Below, piece after piece: positions 37,206-47,682 of a DNA stretch of 64,000 nucleotides. Positions within the stretch are counted from its first letter, which is position 1. The number at the start of each line of letters is the position of its first letter. The notes below the pieces were generated by a model. The model ran no database searches. It was not told the DNA's origin and saw only the letters and a list, made by a program, of their open reading frames with translations. Both the position numbers and the translations under genes were made by a program. Origin of the DNA: CAVQLX01 sp963811605 (GTDB lineage Bacteria > Desulfobacterota > Binatia > DP-6); contig CAWESA010000002.1 of NCBI GenBank assembly GCA_963811605.1, positions 248,001-312,000 on the forward strand, read 5' to 3'.

Positions 37206-38518
37206 GCGGCGTCCGCCTGCACGCGTGCCGCGGCGCCGATCCGGAGACGTACGGGGACGAGCGAGCCCATCCAGGCATCCGGCCCTTCCAGCCGCGCCCG
37301 GAGATAGTTGCGCGTATAGCCGCGCAGCTCGCCGGTCTGCGGATCCCGTGTGGTCTCCACCAGGACCTCGGCGGCCGCACCGTCGAAGGTTCGCGCGAAC
37401 GCCGCGCGCTTGCGCTCGCAGGCTGCGCGTAGCCGGCGCGCGCGCTCGGCGATCACCGCCGCCGCCTGCTGGCCGTCGAGCTTGGCCGCGGTGGTGCCGC
37501 TCCGGACCGAGTACGGGAAGACGTGCCCGTAGGTGATCGGGCTGGCTTCGACGAAGGCCAGCGTGCGTGCGAAGGCCGCCTCGTCCTCGCCGGGGAAGCC
37601 GGCGATCAGGTCGGTGCCGATGGCCGCGTCGGGCAGCAGCTGGCGAATCATCGCCAGGCGCTCGGCGGCCAGCCCGCTGTCGTACCGACGGCGCATGCGG
37701 CCGAGGACGGCGTCGTCCCCCGCCTGCAACGGCACGTGCAGGTGGGGGCACACGGCCGGCGCTGCAGCCATCAGCCGGACCAGCGGTTCGGTCACCTCGT
37801 GCGGGTCGACCGACGACAGGCGGATGCGGCGGAACCGGCCCTGCTCGACCAGCGCCTCGAGGAGCCAGACGAGATCGGCGACCGGCTCGAGGTCGTGGCC
37901 CCAGCCGCCCAGATGCACGCCGGTCAGGACGACCTCCTGGAAGCCGCGCGCGGCCAGATCCTCCAGCTCCGCCAGGATGGCCCGCGGCGGGAGGCTGCGG
38001 CTGCGGCCACGCGCCATGGGGACGATGCAGAAGGTGCAGAACAGGTCGCACCCTTCCTGCACCTTCAAGAAGGCGCGCGTCTGCCCGTCGAAGGTGCGGG
38101 CGCCGAAGGTCTCCACGGCCGTCTCGCGCCGGCTGTTGCGCACCTCGACGCGCGCCAGCCGCGGCACCGGAGCGGTGGCCGCCTCGACCAGCGCGTCGAG
38201 CCGGTTGAGGCCGATCACGTGATCCACCGCCTCGACCCCCGCCGCGGCCGCCGGCTGCGTCTGCGCATAGCAGCCCGTCAGGATGACGCGCGCGCCCGGG
38301 TTGGCTCGACGGGCACGCCGGGCCAGCCGGCGGCTCTCGGCGTCGGCCGCGTCGGTCACGGTGCACGAGTTGACGATCACGACGTCGGCGGGTGCGCCGG
38401 CGTCGACCAGCACGCAGCCGGCGGCGCGCAGCCGATCGGCGATGGTCGCCGTGTCGTATGCGTTGACCTTGCAGCCGAGGGTGGCGATCGCGACCCGCGG
38501 GCCCGCCGACGCCGTCAC
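37202..38518 (-). CDS. mtaB: tRNA t6A37 methylthiotransferase MtaB
   Basis: A radical-SAM enzyme that adds a methylthio group to t6A at position 37 of tRNAs reading ANN codons. 438 residues. The N-terminal UPF0004 domain holds the auxiliary-cluster Cys16, Cys52 and Cys83 (GCKVNA, NSCTV, TGCYAQ). The radical-SAM motif is C157-x3-C161-x2-C164 (GCDLFCTFC). A C-terminal TRAM domain follows. Start GTG 38518 overlaps the mnmA stop. Its substrate t6A depends on TsaE, encoded in the same gene chain. Confidence 0.95.
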   Translation of the reverse strand: MTASAGPRVAIATLGCKVNAYDTATIADRLRAAGCVLVDAGAPADVVIVNSCTVTDAADAESRRLARRARRANPGARVILTGCYAQTQPAAAAGVEAVDHVIGLNRLDALVEAATAPVPRLARVEVRNSRRETAVETFGARTFDGQTRAFLKVQEGCDLFCTFCIVPMARGRSRSLPPRAILAELEDLAARGFQEVVLTGVHLGGWGHDLEPVADLVWLLEALVEQGRFRRIRLSSVDPHEVTEPLVRLMAAAPAVCPHLHVPLQAGDDAVLGRMRRRYDSGLAAERLAMIRQLLPDAAIGTDLIAGFPGEDEAAFARTLAFVEASPITYGHVFPYSVRSGTTAAKLDGQQAAAVIAERARRLRAACERKRAAFARTFDGAAAEVLVETTRDPQTGELRGYTRNYLRARLEGPDAWMGSLVPVRLRIGAAARVQADAA

Positions 38519-39579
38519 GGCAGGGCCTCGCCGATCCAGCCGCCGCCGACGACCAGGTCGTCGCGGTAGAACACCGCCGCCTGCCCCGGCGTGACCGCCG
38601 GCCCGCGCTCGTCGAAGCGGAGGGTGGCGACGTCGCCCACGGCCGACACGAGGCGGGCGGCCACCGGGCGATGGCGGTGACGGATGCGCACGCCCAGCCC
38701 CTCCCCCGCCGCCGGGGGACGACCGGCCGACCACACGGTCCCGCACGCGATCAGCCCGGCGACGCCCAGGCTCGCCGCGTCGCTCACCACGACCGTGCCG
38801 CTGGCGGCGTCGATCGCGCGCACGTAGCGTCGGGGGCCGCCGCCGATCCCGAGGCCGCGGCGCTGGCCGACGGTGAAGCGGTGGATGCCCTCGTGCGCAC
38901 CGACCGTCGCGCCGTCCTGGTCGACGATTGTCCCCGGACGCAGCGCGCCCGGCGCCGCATGGCGCGCCACGAAGCCCGCCGCATCGCCGTCCGGCACGAA
39001 GCACACCTCCATGCTCTCCGGCTTGTCCGCCACCGGCAGGCCCAGCGCGGCCGCCTCGACGCGCACCTCGCGCTTGGTGAGCTCCCCGACCGGGAACAAG
39101 GTTCGGCGGAGCGCCGCCTGGTCGAGTCCGAAGAGGAAGTACGTCTGGTCCTTGCCCCCGTCCACCGCCGTGCGCAGCGCCAGCAGCCCCGTGGCGCGGT
39201 CGGTCGCGATGCGCGCGTAGTGCCCCGTGGCGAGTGCCGCCGCGCCCAGCTCCCGCGCCCGGCGCCAGAGGAGATCGAACTTCACGTGCTGGTTGCAGCG
39301 AGCGCACGGGTTGGGAGTCCGTCCCGCCAGGTACTCGTCGACGAAGGGACGCACCACGGCGCGCTCGAAGGCGTCGCGGAAGTCGAACACGTAGTGCGGG
39401 ATGCCGAGCCGGTCGGCGACCGCGCGGGCGTCGTGGAAGTCGTCCAGCGAGCAGCAGCTCCCGCTGCCGTCGCGCGCGAGGCGCAGCGAGATGCCGACCA
39501 CGTCGTGTCCGGCCGCGACGCAGCGGGCGGCCGCGACCGCGCTGTCGACGCCGCCGCTCATGGCGACCACCACCCTCAT
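38515..39579 (-). CDS. mnmA: tRNA-uridine 2-sulfurtransferase MnmA
   Basis: Installs 2-thio on U34 of Lys, Glu and Gln tRNAs. 354 residues. The PP-loop is AMSGGVDS (about 6-13). The two catalytic cysteines lie in NPCARCNQHVKF and MEVCFVPDG; an additional CC (GSGSCCSLDD) is at about 41-42. GKDQTYFL and TVGQRRGLGI are conserved blocks. Start ATG 39579 overlaps the upstream cysteine desulfurase stop (ATGA). That enzyme is the probable sulfur source. Confidence 0.95.
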   Translation of the reverse strand: MRVVVAMSGGVDSAVAAARCVAAGHDVVGISLRLARDGSGSCCSLDDFHDARAVADRLGIPHYVFDFRDAFERAVVRPFVDEYLAGRTPNPCARCNQHVKFDLLWRRARELGAAALATGHYARIATDRATGLLALRTAVDGGKDQTYFLFGLDQAALRRTLFPVGELTKREVRVEAAALGLPVADKPESMEVCFVPDGDAAGFVARHAAPGALRPGTIVDQDGATVGAHEGIHRFTVGQRRGLGIGGGPRRYVRAIDAASGTVVVSDAASLGVAGLIACGTVWSAGRPPAAGEGLGVRIRHRHRPVAARLVSAVGDVATLRFDERGPAVTPGQAAVFYRDDLVVGGGWIGEALP

Positions 39580-40715
39580 GCCGCCTCCGCGCGCACCTGG
39601 CGCACGAGCCGTGGAAGCAGGTCGACCACGGCGTCGATCTCCGACGCCGTCGTGCGCGGCCCGAGGCTGAGACGCAGGCCCGCCCGCGCCGCCTCGTCGT
39701 CGAGGCCCATGGCGCGCAGCACGTGCGACGCCTCGGGCGCGCCGGCGGCGCACGCCGACCCGAGCGAAGCGGCGACGCCCGCGAGATCGAGCAGCACGAG
39801 CAGGCTCTCCCCGGCACAGCCGGGAACACGCAGATTGAGCGTGTTGGGGAGCGATGGACCGCCGCCGTGCCGCACGACGTCCGGGAGGCGCTCGCACAGG
39901 CCATGCCAGAGCCGGTCGCGCAGGACGGCCATCTTCCGTGCGACGTCCTCCAGCTCCACCCGCGCCGCCGCCGCCGCCGCGCCGAAGCCCGCGATCGCGG
40001 CCACCGGCTCGGTGCCGGCCCGGCGCTCGCGCTCCTGGGGGCCGCCCGTCAGCAGGGGGCGCACGGCCACGCCCCGGCGCACCCAGAGCGCGCCGACGCC
40101 GGCCGGGCCGCCGAGCTTGTGGCTCGACAGCGACAGCAGGTCGACGCCGAGCGCGCGGACGTCGAGCGGCAGGCGGCCGGCGGCCTGGGCGGCGTCCGTG
40201 TGGACCACGATGTCCCGGCCGCGGAGCGCCGCCGCGATCTCGCCCACCGGCGCCAGCGTTCCGATCTCGCCGTTGGCCATCCCGACGCTCACCACGGCGG
40301 TGCGGCCGTCACATGCCCGCACCACCTGGCCGACGTCGGTGCGCCCCATGCCGTCGACCGGCACGACGGCGGTGACGCCACCCGCCTCCTCGAGGCGGCG
40401 GGCGGGCTCGAGCACCGAGGCGTGCTCGATCGCCGTCACCACCACCCGCGGCCGTCCGGCCGCCATGGCGGCAGCCCCGCCGAGCGCCAGGTTGTTGGCT
40501 TCCGTGGCGCCGCTCGTGAACACGATCTCCGACGGCACGGCGCCGAGCAGCCCCGCCACCGCTGCGCGCGCGTCCTCGAGCACGCGCCGGGCGCGGGCAC
40601 CCTCGCGATGCGCGCTCGACGGGTTGGCGGCCGGGCCGTCGAGCACCGCCAGCATGGCGGCCCGCGCCTCGGGACGCAGCGGGGCACCGGCGTTGTGGTC
40701 CAGGTAGATGCGCAC
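39576..40715 (-). CDS. Cysteine desulfurase (NifS/IscS family)
   Basis: A PLP enzyme that takes sulfur from cysteine as a persulfide. 379 residues. It begins IYLDHNAGAPLRP; the PLP aldimine Lys lies in SLSSHKLGGPAG; SGATEANNLA and EHASVL are cofactor-binding blocks; and the persulfide-carrying Cys lies in LGSACAAGAPEASHVL. Being directly upstream of mnmA with a 4-nt overlap, it most likely serves tRNA thiolation; an IscU scaffold is not present nearby, which fits that role better than Fe-S assembly alone. Confidence 0.94.
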   Translation of the reverse strand: MRIYLDHNAGAPLRPEARAAMLAVLDGPAANPSSAHREGARARRVLEDARAAVAGLLGAVPSEIVFTSGATEANNLALGGAAAMAAGRPRVVVTAIEHASVLEPARRLEEAGGVTAVVPVDGMGRTDVGQVVRACDGRTAVVSVGMANGEIGTLAPVGEIAAALRGRDIVVHTDAAQAAGRLPLDVRALGVDLLSLSSHKLGGPAGVGALWVRRGVAVRPLLTGGPQERERRAGTEPVAAIAGFGAAAAAARVELEDVARKMAVLRDRLWHGLCERLPDVVRHGGGPSLPNTLNLRVPGCAGESLLVLLDLAGVAASLGSACAAGAPEASHVLRAMGLDDEAARAGLRLSLGPRTTASEIDAVVDLLPRLVRQVRAEAA

Positions 40716-40718
40716 GCT

Positions 40719-42304
40719 CTACCCGCCTCCCCGGCGATGGCGGTGCAGCTTGTAGTCCATGCTGTCGACGAGCGCCTGCCAGCTCGCCTCGATCACGTTG
40801 TGGGACACGCCCACGGTGTTCCAGCGCTCGTGCTCGTCGCCGGACTCGATGAGCACGCGCACGACCGCTTCCGTACCTGCCGCGCCGCCGAGGACACGCA
40901 CCTTGTAGTCGTGCAGACGGACGTCCTGGATCTCCGGATAGAACTTCCCGAGCGCCTTGCGGAGCGCCGAATCGAGCGCATTCACCGGGCCGTTGCCCTG
41001 GGCCGCGGTGTGCTCGACGGCGCCGTCCGGTCCCTCCAGCATGATGGTGGCCTCGGCGATCGGCGACTCGTCCTCGTGCCGCTTCTCGTCGATGACGCGG
41101 AAGCCGATCAGGCGGAAGAGGCGCGGCCGGTCGCCCTCGAGCGCCTTGCGCATGAGCAACTCGAACGAGGCGTCGGCCCCCTCGAAGGCGTAGCCCTGCG
41201 CTTCGAGCTCCTTCAGGTCGCGCAGCAGCCGCTGCACGGCCTCCGGGTTGCCGCCCAGGTCGACGCCGAACTGGGCCGCCTTGGCGAGCAGGTTGGCCCG
41301 GCCCGAGAGATCGGAGACCAGGACGCGCTGCAGGTTGCCGACCAGGGCCGGATCGATGTGCTCGTAGGTCTCCGCGTTCTTCTGCACCGCGGACACGTGC
41401 AGCCCGCCCTTGTGCGCGAAGGCGCTCTGACCGACGTAGGCCTGGCGCTTGTTGGGCTCGAGGTTGGCGAGCTCGTAGACCAGGCGCGCGGCGTCGGCGA
41501 GTCCGGCGAGCTGCTCGGGCGTCACGCACGACCAGCCCCGCTTCAGCTGCAGCGTGGGGATGAGCGACACCAGGTTCGCGTTGCCGCAGCGCTCGCCGAG
41601 TCCGTTCATCGTGCCCTGGACCTGCACGCAGCCGTGCTCGAGGGCCGTGAGCGAGTTCGCCACCGCCAGCTCCGCGTCGTTGTGGCAGTGGATGCCGAGC
41701 GCGGCCCGAGGCACGGCCCCGCGGGCGGCGTCCACCGCGAGGCCCACCTGGGTCGGCAAGGATCCGCCGCGCGTATCGCACAGGCAGACCAGCGTCGCCC
41801 CCGCCTCGTCCGCGGCGGCGATGCAGGCGAGCGTGTAGTCCGGGTTGCGGGAGAAGCCGTCGAAGAAGTGCTCGGCGTCGAAGATCACCTCGTCGACGCG
41901 TGCGCGCAGGAAGGCGACCGAATCGCGGATGACCTCCAGGTTCTCCTCGAGCGGGATGCGCAGGTCGTCGCGCACGTGCAGGTCCCACGTCTTGCCGACG
42001 ATGGTCACCACCGGCGTCTCCGCACGCAGCAACGCCTCCAGGTTGCGGTCGTCCGCCGCCCGGACGCCGGCGCGCCGGGTGGCGCCGAACGCGGCCACGC
42101 GCGCGTGCCGGAGCCGGAGCTGCCGCGCGGCGCGGAAGAACTCCTCGTCGCGCCGGTTCGAGCCCGGCCAGCCCCCCTCGACGTAGTGGATCCCGAGCTC
42201 GTCGAGCCGCGCCGTGATGCGCAGCTTGTCGTCGCCCGTGAAGCTGACATCCTCCGACTGCGCCCCGTCGCGCAGCGTGGTGTCGTAGAGCTGGACCTGC
42301 CGCA

Positions 42305-42305
<1 letters not shown>
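40719..42305 (-). CDS. cimA: (R)-citramalate synthase
   Basis: Condenses pyruvate with acetyl-CoA to citramalate, the entry to isoleucine synthesis without threonine. 528 residues, as expected for CimA-type enzymes rather than LeuA. The HMGL-like barrel has YDTTLRDGAQSEDVSFTG (about 7-24), GIHCHNDAELAVAN (metal-binding HxH) and GERCGNANL. The regulatory LeuA-type domain (about 390-510) is present, so feedback inhibition by isoleucine is possible. Its ATG overlaps the lysC stop (TGATG). Confidence 0.92.
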
Positions 42306-43519
<1,214 letters not shown>

Positions 43520-43528
43520 GATGTTCTC

Positions 43529-43705
43529 TCAGGTGCCGAGGGCGGCGCGAAGCCACGCCTCGTGCCTGGGGCCGTGCGCCTCGAGTCGGATCGACCGGCT
43601 GTCCCCCGCCCCGACCCGCAGGGTGACGAGCGCCAGCCCGTCACCGGCCCCGGGGAGCAGCCGCTCGAACCACTCGACGGCCGCGATTCCCGCGCCGTAG
43701 AGCAC
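43529..43705 (-). pseudogene. Partial duplicate of tsaE (C-terminal third)
   Basis: From GTG 43705 the frame encodes 58 residues that align without gaps to TsaE residues 101-156 from the intact gene at 43826: both contain AAVEWF, RLLP, GAGD, IRLEA and GPRH. By hand, about 40 of 56 residues match. The Walker A, metal-binding and threonine-loop parts are missing, so it cannot be a working TsaE. It ends 9 nt before lysC starts. The frame is open and ends at its own stop, so expression as a short peptide is possible. Confidence 0.8.
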
Positions 43706-43825
43706 CGCTGCTAGCCATAGCGCATCCGTACGCGCTGGCTCAAGGCGACCCCGCTCGCGGGAGCCGGAGTGCCTTCGCAGCCCGGCGCCGATCGTCGCGA
43801 CCGGCCCGCTCCCGTCACGCCGGCT

Positions 43826-44296
43826 TTAGGCCGCGTCCCGCAGCCACCCGGCGTGGCGGGGACCGTACGCCTCGAGCCGGATCGCGCGCCCGTCCCCTGC
43901 CCCGGCGCGCAGCGTGACCAGGAGGAACTCGTCGCCCGCCGCCGGGAGGAGGCGGTCGAACCACTCGACGGCCGCGACGCCGTCGCCGTACAGCAGCTCG
44001 CGCAGGAACTCCGTATCGGCGAGGGGCGCCTCGAGGCGATACAGGTCGACGTGGTGCAGCGGCAGCCGGCCTCCCCGGTACTCGGTGGCGATGACGAAGG
44101 TCGGGCTGTGCACCGCCTCCGGGTCGGCGCCGACCCCGGCGGCCAGGCCACGCACCAGGCAGGTCTTGCCCGCGCCGAGATCACCGACCAGCCCGAGCAG
44201 CTCCCCACCCCGCGCCACCCGCCCGAGACGGGCACCGAGCGCTTCCGTCTCGTCCGGCGAGGCCGTGGTCACGCTCCGCGACTCGAGCGGGGTCAT
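43826..44296 (-). CDS. tsaE: tRNA t6A synthesis ATPase TsaE
   Basis: ATPase of the TsaBDE complex that makes N6-threonylcarbamoyl-A37 in tRNA. 156 residues, normal length. Walker A is GDLGAGKT (38-45); SPTFVIATEY (65-73), HHVDLYRLE (81-89) and AVEWFDRL are the other family blocks. Start ATG 44296 overlaps the nnr stop (ATGA), a pairing seen in many bacteria. The 3' third has a diverged copy about 120 bp downstream. tsaB and tsaD are not in the window. Confidence 0.95.
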   Translation of the reverse strand: MTPLESRSVTTASPDETEALGARLGRVARGGELLGLVGDLGAGKTCLVRGLAAGVGADPEAVHSPTFVIATEYRGGRLPLHHVDLYRLEAPLADTEFLRELLYGDGVAAVEWFDRLLPAAGDEFLLVTLRAGAGDGRAIRLEAYGPRHAGWLRDAA

Positions 44297-45813
44297 CGTG
44301 CGCCGGCCTCGGCCTGCAGGCGCGCGATGGTGGGCGGCAGCTCGCCCAGCAGGTCGCCGGCGATCAGGCCCACCTCGCCGCGGCGTGCGACCACCGCGTC
44401 GGCGGCCGCGCCGTGCGCGAACACGCCGAAGCAGGCCGCGGCGAACGGATCGAGCCGCTGCGACAGGAGACCCCCGACGATGCCGGCGAGGACGTCGCCC
44501 ATGCCGCCGCTCGCCATGCCCGGATTGCCGGTCGGGCAGATGGCGATCGCGCCGCCGGGATCGGCGATCACCGTTCGCGCGCCCTTCAGCACGGTGACCG
44601 CCCAGTGCTCGGCGGCGAAGCGGCGCGCGGCCGCGATCCGATCCGCCTGCACCTCGCCGGTCGAGCAGCCGAGCAGGCGCGCCATCTCGCCGGGGTGGGG
44701 CGTCACGACGGTCGCCGCCGGTCGCTCGCGCAGGCACGCGGTGCCGGCCACGAGGTTCAGCCCATCGGCGTCCAGGACGAGCGGGACGCGGGCGGACCGG
44801 ACGACGTGGTGCACGAGCGCGCGCGCAGCGTCGCTCTGCCCCAGCCCGGGCCCGCACGCCACCGCCGTGCGACCCTCGAGGACGTGGTCGACGGCAGCGG
44901 CCTCGTACTCGTCGGGGAGCGGCTCCGCCATCACCTCGCGCACCCGCCCCTCGACGACCTCCAGCAGCGAGCCGGCGATCGCGAGGGTGGTGAGGCCCGC
45001 GCCCGCGCGGGCCGCCGCCTCGGAGGCGAGCAGCGCGGCCCCGACCTTGCCGCGCGAGCCGGCGATCACCACCACGTGGCCGAAGGTCCCCTTGTGCGCG
45101 TCACGGGCGCGGCGCGCGAGCAGGCCCCCGACCCCGGATGCCTCCAGGAGGCGTATCCGCGGCGCCACGGCCTCCAGCGCCGCCGCGGGGATCCCGATGT
45201 CGACCACCTCGAGCCGCCCGCACAGCTCGGCGCCCGGCTCGAGCACCTGCCCGACCTTGGGCCAGCCGAAGGTCGAGGTCACGTCGGCGCGCACCGCCGC
45301 GCCCAGTGTCGTGCCGGTGTCGGCCGACAGGCCGGAGGGGATGTCGACCGCGAGCACCGGCCGGTGCGCGGCGTTGAGAGCCTCGATGACGGCGGCGAAG
45401 GTCCCCTCGACCGGGGCATTCAGGCCGGTGCCGAGCAGGGCGTCGACCACCACGCCGGCGTGCCCGAGCCGGCGCCGGAGCGCCTCGACCTGTCCGGGGG
45501 ACTCCACCGTCGTCACGGCGCCGCGCCACTGCGCCAGCATGCCGGCGGCATCACCGCCCACGTCCTCGCGCCGGCCCACCAGCCAGACCTCGGCGCCGAG
45601 CCGCCGCAGGTGGCGCGCGATGACGAAGCCGTCGCCGCCGTTGTTGCCCTTGCCACAGCACACCACCACGGGGCCGCCCGGCTTCGGCCAGTGCGCGCGC
45701 AGCACGCGCGCCGCGCCCTCCCCGGCCCGCTCCATCAGGACCGGTCCCGGGGTGTCGTGCTCGACGGTCCAGCGGTCGAGCGCCCGCATCTCCGCGGCGG
45801 TGACGACGATCAC
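44293..45813 (-). CDS. nnr: Bifunctional NAD(P)H-hydrate epimerase/dehydratase
   Basis: Repairs damaged NADH and NADPH hydrates. 506 residues with both functions fused. The N-terminal YjeF_N epimerase (about 1-215) has VVVCCGKGNNGGDGFVIARHLRRLG. The C-terminal ADP-dependent dehydratase (about 230-500) has VVTPHPGEMARLLG, PTGNPGMASGGMGDVLAG and a ribokinase-like layout. Start GTG 45813. It leads the overlapping chain through tsaE, lysC and onward; the frameshifted membrane gene is 46 nt upstream. Confidence 0.95.
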   Translation of the reverse strand: MIVVTAAEMRALDRWTVEHDTPGPVLMERAGEGAARVLRAHWPKPGGPVVVCCGKGNNGGDGFVIARHLRRLGAEVWLVGRREDVGGDAAGMLAQWRGAVTTVESPGQVEALRRRLGHAGVVVDALLGTGLNAPVEGTFAAVIEALNAAHRPVLAVDIPSGLSADTGTTLGAAVRADVTSTFGWPKVGQVLEPGAELCGRLEVVDIGIPAAALEAVAPRIRLLEASGVGGLLARRARDAHKGTFGHVVVIAGSRGKVGAALLASEAAARAGAGLTTLAIAGSLLEVVEGRVREVMAEPLPDEYEAAAVDHVLEGRTAVACGPGLGQSDAARALVHHVVRSARVPLVLDADGLNLVAGTACLRERPAATVVTPHPGEMARLLGCSTGEVQADRIAAARRFAAEHWAVTVLKGARTVIADPGGAIAICPTGNPGMASGGMGDVLAGIVGGLLSQRLDPFAAACFGVFAHGAAADAVVARRGEVGLIAGDLLGELPPTIARLQAEAGAR

Positions 45814-45859
45814 CCGCGTACCTCGCCCGCGCGTCCGATGCCGTCAAGTGGCCGTCGCG

Positions 45860-47293
45860 TCACTGGCGCTCCATGTCCAGCGCCACGCGTCGCCCGTTCT
45901 GGGCGCTCGCATAGTCGGGACGCAGACGGAGCGCGGCCTCGAAGTCGGCGCGGGCCGCGGAAGCGCCGCCGCGCCCGAACAGCGTGAGGATGGCGCGGCC
46001 ACGCTGGTAGAGCGCCAGGGCATCCTCGATCGGCGGCCGCCACCGGGCGAGGAGGTGCTCGAGCGAGGCCGCCGCGCCGGTAGCGTCTATCGCCGGCGTG
46101 ACGCCGATCGCCCCGACGGGCTCGCCCGCCGGTCTGCCGTCCGCCAGCAGGACGACGCCGCCGCCGTCCAGATAGGCGACCCGCCAGCCCGGCAGGCGCG
46201 CGATGGCGGCCGCGAGCTCCAGCCGTCCCGGCGACGGATGATGGAGAATCGCGGCCGTGATGTCCCAGCGTGCCGCCAGGTCGGCGAACCGCGCCGGATC
46301 GTCCAGCACGGCCTGGTACTCGCGACGGATGGCCGGCGGATAGACCTGTAGCCGGCCGTCGAAGAACACCTGCCGCGGCGGGAACGCGCGCCACAGGAGG
46401 TATCCGCCGAGTGCATCGTCGTTGAACACGCGGCGGCCGGAGGCCTCCGCCTCGAGGAAGTCGACCGCGCCCCCCGGGAACAGCAGCCTGGACTCGCCGA
46501 GTCCGAAGGCGCGCGTCAGGTGGGCGGCGCGGTAGTAGCCCCCGGTGACGACCTGCACGGCGGCGCCGCCGACCACGAGCGCCACCGCGCCCGCCAGCGC
46601 CGCCGGGATCCAGCCCCGGCCGTCGCGTCGCACGCCGAGCCGGCTCACCGCGGGCCCGAGCCCGCTGGCGACCAGCGGCAGGATCCCCAGCCCCACCAGG
46701 GCGACATTGCGTCGCGCCATGAACGCCAGGGCGACGAACGCGACCGCGCTCGCCACGTGGCCGAGGCGCCAGCGCCGGAACGACGCCGCGGCCGCGATCG
46801 CGGCAAGGGCCACGAGCGCGACCAGGCCGCGTGCGGCCGCCGGCGACAGCTCGGCCAGCGAGGTCGCGCGGTGCTCGACGATGGTGAACGAGAGCGGATC
46901 GGCGCCGCGGATCAGGGTCAGAAGCCAGAACGGATAGGTCGCGCCCGCGAGCCCGAAAGGCGTCGCCGCCTGCGCGACGACCGTGCACGCGACCGCCAGC
47001 GCGAGTCGGCCGACCTCGTCGGTCCCGCGCGCGCTGGCCGCGCGCCACCCGGCGGGGAGCGGAAGCCAGCGCGCCGCCAGCGCGCCGCCGAGCTCGGCGA
47101 GCAGCGGGACCAGGCCCAGGATCGACAGGGCATGCACGTTCGCCCACACGAGCTGGAGGGCGACCAGCGCGATCGCCGTCCGACGCGTGATTCGCCCGTC
47201 GAGAAGGAGGAGCTCGAGCGCCAGCAGGCACAGGCTCGCGGCCTCCGGGCGGACCGTGAAGCGCTCGACCGCCGCCTCCGCCGCCAGCACCAC
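45860..47293 (-). CDS. Polytopic membrane protein with C-terminal TPR-like tail (main part, frameshifted)
   Basis: The readable 477 residues hold many hydrophobic segments (for example LCLLALELLLL, LALAVACTVVAQAATPFGLA, GLVALVALAAIAAAAS, AALAGAVALVVGGAAV) and a soluble C-terminal part with FFDGRLQVYPP, a DDPARFADLAARW segment and a TPR-like DFEAALRLRPDYASAQN. The natural N-terminus lies in another frame (47379-47654), so a single extra base at 47379-47381 splits the gene. Whole product would be about 597 residues. The layout recalls large glycosyltransferase-like membrane proteins, but I cannot assign a function. Confidence 0.75.
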   Translation of the reverse strand: MVLAAEAAVERFTVRPEAASLCLLALELLLLDGRITRRTAIALVALQLVWANVHALSILGLVPLLAELGGALAARWLPLPAGWRAASARGTDEVGRLALAVACTVVAQAATPFGLAGATYPFWLLTLIRGADPLSFTIVEHRATSLAELSPAAARGLVALVALAAIAAAASFRRWRLGHVASAVAFVALAFMARRNVALVGLGILPLVASGLGPAVSRLGVRRDGRGWIPAALAGAVALVVGGAAVQVVTGGYYRAAHLTRAFGLGESRLLFPGGAVDFLEAEASGRRVFNDDALGGYLLWRAFPPRQVFFDGRLQVYPPAIRREYQAVLDDPARFADLAARWDITAAILHHPSPGRLELAAAIARLPGWRVAYLDGGGVVLLADGRPAGEPVGAIGVTPAIDATGAAASLEHLLARWRPPIEDALALYQRGRAILTLFGRGGASAARADFEAALRLRPDYASAQNGRRVALDMERQ

Positions 47294-47378
47294 GAGGATC
47301 GCCGCCGCCCACGCGGGCAGATGACGGCGCGCCAGGCGCCACGCGCAGGCGAACGCGGCGACGAAGAGCGCGCCGGTG

Positions 47379-47654
47379 CCCGAGAATCACCGCGGATGAT
47401 CCGCCGAGCCGCCAGAGACCGTAGAGGACGACCTCGAAGAGCCACTGCCGGTTGATCCACGGCGCTCCGGGGGCGGTGTAGGAGAACGGGTCGAACCCCG
47501 GCACGCTCCCGGTGCCGGCGATCAGCCGTCCGCTGGCGAGGTGCCACCAGGTGTCGACGTCATCGAGGCGGTGCACCTGCAGGGCGGCGATGAAGAGGAA
47601 CGCGGCGCCCGCCGCGGCCCCTCCGGCCCACGCATCGAGGGCGCGCGCTCGCAT
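47379..47654 (-). pseudogene. N-terminal fragment of the frameshifted membrane protein
   Basis: From ATG 47654 the frame encodes a first membrane helix (AAAGAAFLFIAAL), then DVDTWWHLASGRLIAGTG, DPFSYTAPGAPWINRQWLFEVVLYGLWRLGG and AVILG. Removing one G of the GGG at 47379-47381 joins AVILG to TGALFVAAFACAWRL of the main part. Without that change it runs on into Arg-rich nonsense. Confidence 0.75.
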
Positions 47655-47682
47655 GCTCGCGTCGGGAGTCCGCGGGGTCGTC

